A stretch of DNA of 64,000 nucleotides. Origin: Psychrosphaera ytuae. GTDB lineage: Bacteria; Pseudomonadota; Gammaproteobacteria; Enterobacterales; Alteromonadaceae. Positions 52,906 to 60,717 of the stretch are shown piece after piece; the stretch's first letter is position 1; each line of letters begins with the position of its first letter. The stretch spans positions 3,038,001 through 3,102,000 of the forward strand of contig NZ_CP072110.1 of NCBI RefSeq assembly GCF_017638545.1, given 5' to 3'. The notes beneath the pieces are model-generated. The model saw only the letters and a program-made list of their open reading frames with translations. It was not told where the DNA came from and did not search any database. The translations under genes and the position numbers were made by a program.

Positions 52906-54996
52906 TTAGTTACCTTCCGATTTTTTTGCGTCAGCTTTGGCTTTAGCTTTTGCGATAGCTGCAGCTACTTTTTCTTTTCTTATTTGTTCGGGTGTTTTTT
53001 CAATTTCTTCAGTTGGTTTTTCTACCGCAGCTTCAGAAGTCTCCGACTCTGCCTTTTTGGCTTTGGCACGCGCTATCGCAGCTGCGACTTTGGCTTTGCG
53101 TTCAGCTTCAGCAGGATCTACGTCCTGTGATTTTGAATTGCTTTCGTTGCTTGAAGTTTCTTTATTGTCTGAAGCATTGTCTGAAGCTTGCGCGGCTTTT
53201 TTCGCTTTGGCTCGAGCAATAGCTGCTGCTACTTTTTCTTTCTGTGTCAGCTCTTTTGGTTCAGTAGTCGATTCTGATTTGTCTGTCGCTTCAGCTGCTT
53301 GTGCTGCTTTTTTAGCTTTGGCGCGAGCAACAGCTGCTGCTACTTTGTCTTTTTGACTCATAGTTTGTGAGTCGTTACTTACGCCTGTGCTGTTGTCTGT
53401 AATTTCAGGCTTATTTTCAGCTTTATCCTCACCTGTAGAAGCGTCCGCTTTTTCTTGCTTTTTCGCTTTGGCTCGAGCAAGGGCTGCAGCAATTTTATCT
53501 TTGGCGCTACTGTCTTGCTCCATCGCTTTTTTACGCTTGTCGGCGGCGGCTTTGTGTTTAGCTAGACGTTCTTCTTTTTCACGTTCAAGCCTCGCTTGGC
53601 GTTGTTCAAAACGAACCTTTGCTTTTTCAGATTTAATTCGCTCTTGTTCTGCTTCACGAATTTCCGCCTTACTTGAACGGTAATACTGGACCAACGGAAT
53701 TTGACTTGGGCAAACATACGCACATGCACCACATTCAATACAGTCAAATAAATTGTACTCTTCCAATTTTTCGTGATCTTTTGCTTTAGCAAACCACTGT
53801 AGTTGCTGAGGAAGAAGTTCTGCAGGGCATGCATCCGCACACAATCCACAGCGAATACAGGCTTGTTCGTCACCTTGTGGCGGTAGCTTGTAAGACGACG
53901 GCGCCAAAATACAGTTCGTTGTTTTAACGACTGGCATACTTGGATCTAAGATAGCGAAGCCCATCATAGGGCCACCCATGATGACGCGTTGTTCTGGTTC
54001 TGGGTTAAACCCACCAAAGTCCAACAAGTCCTGTACCGGTGTTCCTAATCGTGCCCAAACATTTTGAGGCTTTGATATAGTCTCTCCAGTGATAGTGACC
54101 ACTCGCTCCGTTAAAGGTATACCATCTATTACCGCTTGTTTAACGGCAAATGCAGTCCCCGTGTTTTGCATAACAATGCCAAGGTCGGCAGGGATACCAC
54201 CACTTGGAACTTGAAGCCCTGTAAGCAATTGAATAAGTTGTTTTTCACCGCCCGAAGGGTATTTGGTTGGTACGACTCGTACCTCGATATTGTCATGAGG
54301 CGCACAGGCCTTTTTCATGGCATCAATTGCTTCGGGTTTGTTATCTTCTATGCCGACCAAAATCAATTTGGCAGCGACGATATGCTGTAAGATTTGAGCA
54401 CCAACAATAATCTCTTCAGCGTACTCACGCATTAACGTATCGTCGGCCGTGATATAAGGCTCGCACTCAACGGCATTGAGGATTAAAACGTCCACTTGCT
54501 GTTTGGGGTGCATTTTGATGTGCGTCGGAAAACCTGCGCCACCCATACCACTGATGCCCATCGTTTTGATTTGGTTGATTAGTGTTTCTTTATCTGCGTC
54601 TTGCCAATTTGCAAGTGGCTTTGGCGCTTCGCTGTGGTCCAAGTTATCTGAATCGATAATAATAGTTATCTCAGGTTTTGCAGATGGGTGAGCAGAAACA
54701 TGAGGGGCAATTGCAGCTATGGTTCCAGATGTAGGTGCATGAACCGGAACCGTCATTGTTAAGTTGGCACCAGTTAGTGGTTGACCGCGCTTAACCTGTT
54801 GGCCGACTTCTACAATAATGTCGTCGGTAGAACCAATGTGTTGTTTTATAGGAACGTAATATCTAGCCGCCACTGGAAGGGCAGCAATAGGTAACTGGTT
54901 AGATAGCTCTTTTTGCTCAGGTGGGTGAATGCCACCCGGAAAATCCCAGATTCTTTGTCTTTTTACTTGTTCTAAAAGGGTTAATTCTTGCTGCAA
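52906..54996 (-). CDS. rnfC: Rnf complex subunit RnfC with repeat tail
   Basis: A 696-residue peripheral subunit related to the NADH- and FMN-binding subunits of complex I. A barrel-sandwich start (WDFPGGIHPPEQK), an NADH/FMN domain (GISGMGGAGFPTHIKMH) and two [4Fe-4S] motifs, CIRCGLCADACPAELLP and CIECGACAYVCPSQIPL, precede a tail of five repeats on K-x-KVAAAIARAKAKKA (residues 499-696), as seen in RnfC of other gammaproteobacteria. The start is TTG 54996, with TAGGTAA upstream. Confidence 0.95.
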   Translation of the reverse strand: MQQELTLLEQVKRQRIWDFPGGIHPPEQKELSNQLPIAALPVAARYYVPIKQHIGSTDDIIVEVGQQVKRGQPLTGANLTMTVPVHAPTSGTIAAIAPHVSAHPSAKPEITIIIDSDNLDHSEAPKPLANWQDADKETLINQIKTMGISGMGGAGFPTHIKMHPKQQVDVLILNAVECEPYITADDTLMREYAEEIIVGAQILQHIVAAKLILVGIEDNKPEAIDAMKKACAPHDNIEVRVVPTKYPSGGEKQLIQLLTGLQVPSGGIPADLGIVMQNTGTAFAVKQAVIDGIPLTERVVTITGETISKPQNVWARLGTPVQDLLDFGGFNPEPEQRVIMGGPMMGFAILDPSMPVVKTTNCILAPSSYKLPPQGDEQACIRCGLCADACPAELLPQQLQWFAKAKDHEKLEEYNLFDCIECGACAYVCPSQIPLVQYYRSSKAEIREAEQERIKSEKAKVRFEQRQARLEREKEERLAKHKAAADKRKKAMEQDSSAKDKIAAALARAKAKKQEKADASTGEDKAENKPEITDNSTGVSNDSQTMSQKDKVAAAVARAKAKKAAQAAEATDKSESTTEPKELTQKEKVAAAIARAKAKKAAQASDNASDNKETSSNESNSKSQDVDPAEAERKAKVAAAIARAKAKKAESETSEAAVEKPTEEIEKTPEQIRKEKVAAAIAKAKAKADAKKSEGN
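52909..53502 (-). repeat. Imperfect repeats encoding RnfC Ala/Lys tail
   Basis: Five copies of a ~17-residue Ala/Lys-rich element (for example KVAAAIARAKAKKA) separated by variable acidic linkers of 20-32 residues. Spacing is irregular, so it is not a strict tandem array. Helical, coiled-coil-like character is expected. Confidence 0.85.
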
Positions 54997-55008
54997 AGCG
55001 TTACCTAA

Positions 55009-55569
55009 TTATTCGTTTACGTTTTTAACAGGGATAAGAGGTTCGTTCCATTTCCAATGCGTCATTGGCGTCTGAACTGGAACCATATCAATACAGTCGA
55101 CAGGGCATGGGTCAACGCACAAGTCACAGCCCGTACATTCGTCAACTATAACCGTATGCATCACTTTTGAAGCACCGACTATCGCGTCTACAGGGCAGGC
55201 TTGGATGCACTTGGTACAACCGATACATTCATCTTCTCGAATGTAAGCGACCTTCTTAACATCTTCTTCACCGTGCGCGTCGTCAAGAGGCTTAGGATCA
55301 ACGCCCATTAAGTCAGCTAAATGTTTTATTGTTGCTTCACCACCAGGAGGGCACTTGTTTATTTCGTCGCCATTGGCGATGGCTTCAGCATATGGCTTAC
55401 AACCTGGGTAACCACATTGGCCACACTGAGTCTGGGGCAGTAGGTCATTGATTTGATCGACAAGTGGATCAGCTTCAACTTTGAATCGTTCAGACGCGTA
55501 GCCCAAAATCGCGCCAAAAATGACGGCTAAAAGGGCCAGAGCAAGTAGGGCAAATAATACGGTACTCAT
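55009..55569 (-). CDS. rnfB: Rnf complex subunit RnfB, iron-sulfur protein
   Basis: A 186-residue protein with one N-terminal helix, a DUF-type 4Fe-4S motif CGQCGYPGCKPYAEAI and two ferredoxin clusters CIGCTKCIQACPVDAI and CTGCDLCVDPCPVDCI. It passes electrons within the Rnf complex. Its ATG overlaps the stop of rnfA. Confidence 0.95.
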   Translation of the reverse strand: MSTVLFALLALALLAVIFGAILGYASERFKVEADPLVDQINDLLPQTQCGQCGYPGCKPYAEAIANGDEINKCPPGGEATIKHLADLMGVDPKPLDDAHGEEDVKKVAYIREDECIGCTKCIQACPVDAIVGASKVMHTVIVDECTGCDLCVDPCPVDCIDMVPVQTPMTHWKWNEPLIPVKNVNE

Positions 55570-56150
55570 CAGAACGACACCAATCCAGCAAAACCTAAAA
55601 ACGCTAGCGACATGAGTCCAGCTGTAATCATAGCGATGGCCGAACCCTTAAATGGGTTAGGTACGTCCGCTACGGCCAATCGCTCACGCATTGCCGCAAA
55701 AAGTATTAAAACAAGAGAAAAGCCAACTGCAGCGCCAAATCCATAAACAATAGATTGTGTGAAATTGTGCTCTGCGTTTACGTTTAGCAGCGCAACGCCT
55801 AATACCGCGCAGTTAGTTGTTATTAATGGTAAAAATATACCCAGTAAGCGGTAGAGTTTTGGGCTGGTTTTGTGCACGACCATTTCAGTAAATTGCACAA
55901 CGACGGCAATCACTAAGATAAATGAAATGGTACGCAAGAATTCCAAATCTAGAGGCCGCAGAATATAGGTATTGATTAGGTAGCTCGACATTGAGGCAAG
56001 TGTCAAAACGAAGGTTGTTGCCATTGCCATACCTAACGCAGTTTCAATTTTGCTGGAAACACCCATAAATGGGCACAAGCCCAAGAATTTAACCAAGACA
56101 AAGTTGTTAACTAATACTGTGCTGATAAGAAGTAAGAAATATTCAGTCAT
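55569..56150 (-). CDS. rnfA: Rnf complex subunit RnfA
   Basis: A 193-residue membrane protein with six helices, first gene of the operon. FVLVKFLGLCPFMGVSSKIETALGMAMAT (shortened: FLGLCPFMGVS) and LPLITTNCAVLGVALLN carry the conserved Cys residues that ligate a cluster in the membrane. Sequence matches RnfA/RsxA over its full length. Confidence 0.96.
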   Translation of the reverse strand: MTEYFLLLISTVLVNNFVLVKFLGLCPFMGVSSKIETALGMAMATTFVLTLASMSSYLINTYILRPLDLEFLRTISFILVIAVVVQFTEMVVHKTSPKLYRLLGIFLPLITTNCAVLGVALLNVNAEHNFTQSIVYGFGAAVGFSLVLILFAAMRERLAVADVPNPFKGSAIAMITAGLMSLAFLGFAGLVSF

Positions 56151-56180
56151 TAGTGCCCACTGGTGTATTTAAGTCGCGAT

Positions 56181-56209
56181 ATTATCCTGTTTTCTGGACG
56201 GTTTAACAA
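56181..56209 (-). promoter_or_regulatory. Predicted promoter of the rnf operon
   Basis: On the minus strand TTGTTA (56209-56204), a 17-nt gap, GATAAT (56186-56181). The start near 56174 leaves a leader of about 24 nt before rnfA. Confidence 0.6.
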
Positions 56210-56240
56210 CATACGATTTGTAAGGATATAGCGGTTTACA

Positions 56241-56268
56241 AAAAAAGCGTCTAAAAAGACGCTTTTTT
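56241..56268. terminator. Terminator between degenerate GGDEF-EAL gene and rnf
   Basis: AAAAAAGCGTCT (56241-56252), loop AAAA, AGACGCTTTTTT (56257-56268), a perfect 12-bp stem with T-run. It separates the upstream gene from the rnf promoter. Confidence 0.93.
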
Positions 56269-56300
56269 GGTAGTTTGCTCTCAATATTGTCCGTGTTAGC

Positions 56301-58232
56301 TTACAGCGGCCCTGGCTTGCCAATGTAATAACCTTGACAGCCATCAACGAAAAGTTTCTCTAGAACATGCTTTTCTTCTTGGGTTTCAACGCATTCAGCA
56401 AGAACGTTGACACCAATTCGGTGCGACAAATCGACAATCATGCGAATAAAGTACTGGTTGTTCTTTTCATCTTCTATGTCTCGGGTGTAACTGCCGTCTA
56501 ACTTGATGAAGTCAGGCTTGAGCTCCTGGAAGAATTTGAATGAAGTGATCCCTACACCAAATTTTTCGACTGTGACACGTGAACCAGCACGGTGGATCAT
56601 ATCGATGAAGCGACGGCTTGAATTTACGTTTTGTTGTAAACCAAACTCCGAAATCTCAAAAATTAACTTAGTCGCAATGTTTGCTTCTTTTAATAGACGA
56701 CGCTCGAGCCAGATCATAAATTGCTCATTGTGAACAGACGCTGGGGTAAGGTTAATTCCGAAAAACTTATCGGCCATGCTTTTTGATTTAATGATGGCAA
56801 ATACTTTTTCAATAATGAGTCGGTCAATATCGACCACTCGGTTTAGTTTTTCTGCCATCGCTAAGAAAGAAGCCGTTGGTAATACTTGGCCATCGTCAGA
56901 TTTAAAGCGAGAGTATACCTCGGTGTAAGCCTTGGAGCCGCGATTAGCTGCGTGGATAGGCTGGAATAATAAGGTCACATTATCTTTAGCAATAACCTCA
57001 TCAATGATCTGACGCCAGTTTTGGTTACCAAACGCGGATGTGGCACTTTGGGTCAAATTAGAATCTTTGTGAATGTGCCAAGCATTTACGTGCTTGGTTT
57101 GTGCCAAACTTATCGCCGTGTCTGCAGAGGCCAGTAATTCACCTAATGGCTTTTCTTTGGAGTAGGTCACTATACCCATGCTACCAATCGCAGGCAGTTC
57201 AGAAGTGCGCATAAACTCATTTAGTCGGGAGTGGACTGTTTGTGCCATGGAATCTGCTTCTTTGGCCGTAATATTAGGTATGACAATACCAAAGTCCGAA
57301 CCATTCAAACGATAAATTTTGGCACCGTTATATGTATCACCCACTTTTGACAAGATTTCAGATAAGCCTTTGATGTACTTATCACCCTCTTGATAACCTT
57401 TACTTTGGTTTATGTGTTGTAGTTCTGTCGCTCTTAGTAAAGCGAGAACACCAAATGGATTGGCTTTGTCGGAGTTGGTAACTTCGGTTTCAAAAAACTC
57501 CACAAACTTGGTGCGGTTTGGCAGGTCAGTCAAGCTGTCCTTGAATGCCTCTGATTTAAGCTCAGTTGCCGACTTTTCGTATTCAGAAAGGGTAGAGTTA
57601 ACAAACTTACTCAGTTGCTTAATCGCTGTAATCGTTGACGAAAATTGGATAGGAAAGTGTTTGAAGGCTTGGCTAGCATCAATCGACTTAGTTTTTATAA
57701 ACTGACGAATAAGGTTAGCAATACTTTCTGAAGCTTTCACAAATGTTACTTTGATATAGGACTTAAACAGCATAAAGCTGACAATAATGATCACAATCGG
57801 TAATAAAAACGCGGCGATGACTGTATTTAAAAACGGTGATAGTAGCTTTTTATAATTAGAGTGGAACTCTATGATCAGTGTGCCACCGTTCGCCGACACG
57901 GTACGAGGCTTGGTATATAGGTCAACACTTTCTAAAACAGTAGCGAGAAAGGCTCTTTGGTTATCTGGTCGCGTGTAGCTATAAAGTTGATTGCCGTCTT
58001 TATCTCGGATCGTTAGATAATCTACCGCCACACCTTCTTTTATTTGTTGAGAAAGTAATTTGGGATCGTCAGCTATATTGTTGTCAGCGAGAAGTTGGAC
58101 TAGTTTGGTGTTGTCTATTTGTTGGTTTTCAATCAAGTCCGATACCATAATTAGACTTGCGATGACTAAAATAAGTCCAATAAATATGCCGCTAACAATT
58201 TGAATGATAAGCAGATTTCTCAGCTTGTTCAT
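56301..58232 (-). CDS. Degenerate GGDEF-EAL membrane protein, LapD/CsrD-like
   Basis: A 643-residue protein with two N-terminal helices (about 8-32 and 134-157) around a ~100-residue periplasmic domain, then GGDEF- and EAL-type domains. Both active sites are destroyed: the GGDEF position reads NGSDF, the EAL position reads EVY (YTEVYSRFK), and the DDFGTGYSS loop reads VEKFGVGITS, without the metal-binding Asp pair. The fold remains (FEISEFGL, IKLDGSYTRDI, LAECVETQEE). It is therefore likely a c-di-GMP receptor such as LapD or an RNA-turnover factor such as CsrD. No lapG homologue is next to it, so LapD function is not supported by context. Confidence 0.88.
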   Translation of the reverse strand: MNKLRNLLIIQIVSGIFIGLILVIASLIMVSDLIENQQIDNTKLVQLLADNNIADDPKLLSQQIKEGVAVDYLTIRDKDGNQLYSYTRPDNQRAFLATVLESVDLYTKPRTVSANGGTLIIEFHSNYKKLLSPFLNTVIAAFLLPIVIIIVSFMLFKSYIKVTFVKASESIANLIRQFIKTKSIDASQAFKHFPIQFSSTITAIKQLSKFVNSTLSEYEKSATELKSEAFKDSLTDLPNRTKFVEFFETEVTNSDKANPFGVLALLRATELQHINQSKGYQEGDKYIKGLSEILSKVGDTYNGAKIYRLNGSDFGIVIPNITAKEADSMAQTVHSRLNEFMRTSELPAIGSMGIVTYSKEKPLGELLASADTAISLAQTKHVNAWHIHKDSNLTQSATSAFGNQNWRQIIDEVIAKDNVTLLFQPIHAANRGSKAYTEVYSRFKSDDGQVLPTASFLAMAEKLNRVVDIDRLIIEKVFAIIKSKSMADKFFGINLTPASVHNEQFMIWLERRLLKEANIATKLIFEISEFGLQQNVNSSRRFIDMIHRAGSRVTVEKFGVGITSFKFFQELKPDFIKLDGSYTRDIEDEKNNQYFIRMIVDLSHRIGVNVLAECVETQEEKHVLEKLFVDGCQGYYIGKPGPL

Positions 58233-58416
58233 TGGTGCTCCTTGGCTACACTGACTTTGCGCTGAATAGACTGTGAATGTATGTCTTTGGCAGCTAAGTA
58301 CAAATTAATAGAATTTTGGATATTAAATCAGAAAAAATCTGTTAAATAAACAATTTAGAAACGTTAGCTGGATTTGTTTAAGTAAGATAGTACAAGGAAA
58401 GAAAGAAGGCTAATTT

Positions 58417-58493
58417 TGGCTCCCCCTCCCCGACTCGAACGGGGGACCTGCGGATTAACAGTCCGTCGCTCTAACCAACTGAGCTAAGGGGGA
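58417..58493 (-). tRNA. tRNA-Asn(GTT), copy 3
   Basis: A 77-nt cloverleaf including CCA. The acceptor stem TCCCCCT/AGGGGGA, the D-stem GCTC, the anticodon loop CTGTTAAT with GTT, and the T-loop GTTCGAGT are complete. Last of three near-identical genes on the minus strand, with encoded CCA. Confidence 0.97.
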
Positions 58494-58511
58494 ACAAATT
58501 AGTTTATAAAG

Positions 58512-58588
58512 TGGCTCCCCCTCCCCGACTCGAACGGGGGACCTGCGGATTAACAGTCCGTCGCTCTAACCAACTGAGCTAAGGGGGA
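58512..58588 (-). tRNA. tRNA-Asn(GTT), copy 2
   Basis: Sequence identical to copy 3 over all 77 nt by eye, anticodon GTT, encoded CCA. It is 18 nt upstream of copy 3. Confidence 0.97.
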
Positions 58589-58608
58589 ACAAAATACTTT
58601 ATAAAAGG

Positions 58609-58685
58609 TGGCTCCCCCTCCCCGACTCGAACGGGGGACCTGCGGATTAACAGTCCGTCGCTCTAACCAACTGAGCTAAGGGGGA
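58609..58685 (-). tRNA. tRNA-Asn(GTT), copy 1
   Basis: First gene of the array, again identical by eye, anticodon GTT and encoded CCA. Spacer to copy 2 is 20 nt and resembles the other spacer (AACAAA...TTTATAAA), which points to recent tandem duplication. Confidence 0.97.
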
Positions 58686-58725
58686 ATCACGAAGTCAACA
58701 CATGTGTGCTGAACAACGGGGCGCA

Positions 58726-58754
58726 ATGTTAATTAGACGGCACTGACCTGTCAA
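58726..58754 (-). promoter_or_regulatory. Strong tRNA-Asn promoter with G+C-rich discriminator
   Basis: On the minus strand a perfect TTGACA (58754-58749), a 17-nt gap and TAACAT (58731-58726). It is followed by GCGCCCCG (58724-58717), the G+C-rich discriminator typical of stable-RNA promoters under stringent control by ppGpp/DksA. The leader before tRNA copy 1 is about 30 nt. Confidence 0.75.
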
Positions 58755-59302
58755 CTACAAATTGTCTCGAAATCTCATATTTTTAACCGTTTGTTCAATC
58801 TCTAATCAAATAGAAAATTATTGTTCAATATTCAGACTCGTTTCGATCTTAATTTATCCACCGTAATGGACGATCGTTTAAAAATGATCCACATGTTACG
58901 AAAATCAAGGGGTTCAGCTTGTTATCCACTGATTCTGTGGATAACTCTGTGGGTGATAATGTAATACAATCCTCTAGGCCAGTAAATTCGGGTGTCAATA
59001 CTATCAAACAAAAAAAATAGTAAATTTTGTGATATTCAATAAAAACAATAGGTTAGGTGGTGTTTTGTGTTTTTTTTAATAGCTTGGTGCGATTTTTAAT
59101 CAAGTTATTCAGGGATAACCTGAGGGCTGTGCACAAACCCAGTATTTTTTGCTCAAAAATACGAAAAAAATTGTTGAAAAAATGAAATTTTAGGATCTTC
59201 TGTTAATAAGTTAAAAAGTGATCAAAAAACCACATTCTAAGGGTGAACCGATCTAAAACATTCTTTAGAATAGGGCCATATTCTCCCAAAAAGATAAGTT
59301 CT
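58755..59302. other. A+T-rich gap with DnaA-box-like cluster
   Basis: About 550 bp without a gene between the tRNA promoter and the MATE gene. DnaA-box-like words are TTATCCACC (58854-58862), TGATCCACA (58885-58893), TTATCCACT (58922-58930), a perfect TTATCCACA on the minus strand (58936-58944) and TTGTGCACA on the minus strand (59128-59136). Several GATC sites and A/T-tracts (59090-59220) lie in the same gap. This resembles an origin or a DnaA-titration locus, but no typical origin neighbours (mnmG, dnaA, mioC) are in view. Confidence 0.5.
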
Positions 59303-60697
59303 ATGTCGTCTTCGCAAGATTTATTAACCGCACCCATCGCACCAACGTTGTCAAAGATGACAAAACAAGTGTTGTTTGGGATGGTGATGTTAATGTCTTT
59401 TAATCTCATCGACACCTTTTTTATTGGCTTGTTAGGTACTGAGCCTCTAGCCGCAATCAGTTTTACCTTTCCCGTTACCTTCACTGTTATTAGTTTGGCA
59501 ATAGGCTTAGGGATTGGCACCTCTGCAATTATTGCCAAGGCCAACGGCAGTGGCAATGTCAGCGAAGCCAAAAACGACGGCCAAGGGGCGCTGATAATGG
59601 GTATCGTACTGGTGATCATATTGGCAAGTACAATGTATCTATATACAGACGAGATCTTTCAGGCGCTTGGCGCTGGGGATAAAACGTTGCCGTTGATCCG
59701 AGAGTACATGGATATTTGGTACATTGGTTCAGTGTTTTTAATGCTACCTATGATAGGTAATGCCATATTAAGGGCCTCAGGAGACGCCAAAACGCCGAGT
59801 ATGTTAATGGCTGGGACGGGCCTTATAAATGCGGTACTCGACCCTATCTTGATATTTGGCTTTGGACCTATACCGGCGATGGGTATTGCAGGGGCCGCGA
59901 TTGCCAGCGTGACTTCATGGGCGGTCGGCTTGGTAGTGATCATTTATGTTCTTGCTATTAAGAGAGGCTTGATTGCGACACATTTGATTAGGCTCGGAGA
60001 ACTTGTAGAAATTAGCCGTAAGATCTTAAAAATTGGCTTGCCAGCGGCAGGGGCTAATATGCTTACTCCTATCGCTATGGCGATCTTAACTGCCATGATC
60101 GCGGTACATGGTAATGCAGCAGTGGCAGGATTCGGGGTTGGTTCTCGAATCGAAAGTATCGCAAGTATGGTGGTACTGGCACTGTCGATGACGCTACCGC
60201 CGTTTATTTCTCAAAATTACGGAGCTAATCAGTGGCAACGTGTATCTGACGCCTATAAGCAGGTCATTAAATTTGTGATGATTTGGCAGTTTGCGGTCTA
60301 TGTTTTGTTGGTTATTGTTGCGCACTATATTGCATTGGCGTTTAGCAAAGACGATCCTGAGGTACTCAATATTATCAAGTTGTTCATTTATACACTGCCG
60401 TTAGGCTATGGTTTGCAAGGCATTATTATCTTAACTAATTCGTCTTTTAATGCGTTACACAAGCCGATGCAAGCGTTAGTACTTAGTGTGATCCGTTTGT
60501 TTGTGTTTTATCTGCCGTTTGCTTACTTGGGCAGTGAGTGGTTTGGTTTGCCAGGCTTGTTCATTGGCTGTTTAATTGGCAACGTGTTTACTGCGATGAT
60601 CTCCTATCAATGGTTCACTCGTACGTTAGGAAGCGCACTTACCGCAGAACATAACAACGACCGTCAAGCGGACGCAAGTGCCGTTGAACCCAAATAA
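59303..60697 (+). CDS. MATE family multidrug efflux transporter
   Basis: A 464-residue inner-membrane transporter with twelve helices. ATG 59303 gives MSSSQDLLTAPIAPTLSKM, a typical MATE start; a GTG at 59243 is possible but less fitting. Landmarks are LIDTFFIGLLGTEPLAAISF (helix 1-2 region), GLINAVLDPILIFGFG and a second-half GFGVGSRIESIA. MATE proteins export cationic drugs with Na+ or H+. Substrate unknown. uvrB follows after 20 nt, so co-transcription is possible. Confidence 0.9.
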   Translation: MSSSQDLLTAPIAPTLSKMTKQVLFGMVMLMSFNLIDTFFIGLLGTEPLAAISFTFPVTFTVISLAIGLGIGTSAIIAKANGSGNVSEAKNDGQGALIMGIVLVIILASTMYLYTDEIFQALGAGDKTLPLIREYMDIWYIGSVFLMLPMIGNAILRASGDAKTPSMLMAGTGLINAVLDPILIFGFGPIPAMGIAGAAIASVTSWAVGLVVIIYVLAIKRGLIATHLIRLGELVEISRKILKIGLPAAGANMLTPIAMAILTAMIAVHGNAAVAGFGVGSRIESIASMVVLALSMTLPPFISQNYGANQWQRVSDAYKQVIKFVMIWQFAVYVLLVIVAHYIALAFSKDDPEVLNIIKLFIYTLPLGYGLQGIIILTNSSFNALHKPMQALVLSVIRLFVFYLPFAYLGSEWFGLPGLFIGCLIGNVFTAMISYQWFTRTLGSALTAEHNNDRQADASAVEPK

Positions 60698-60717
60698 AAT
60701 AAAACAGGTAAAGTTTG

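Noticed and set aside
58417..58685. Regular repeats of about 95 bp that could suggest a CRISPR array
   Set aside because: Each repeat folds into a full tRNA-Asn with CCA; no cas genes are present.
58755..59302. Firm call as the chromosomal origin oriC
   Set aside because: mnmG, mioC, dnaA and rpmH are not in the window, and unwinding-type 13-mers are not clear; kept only as a DnaA-box cluster.
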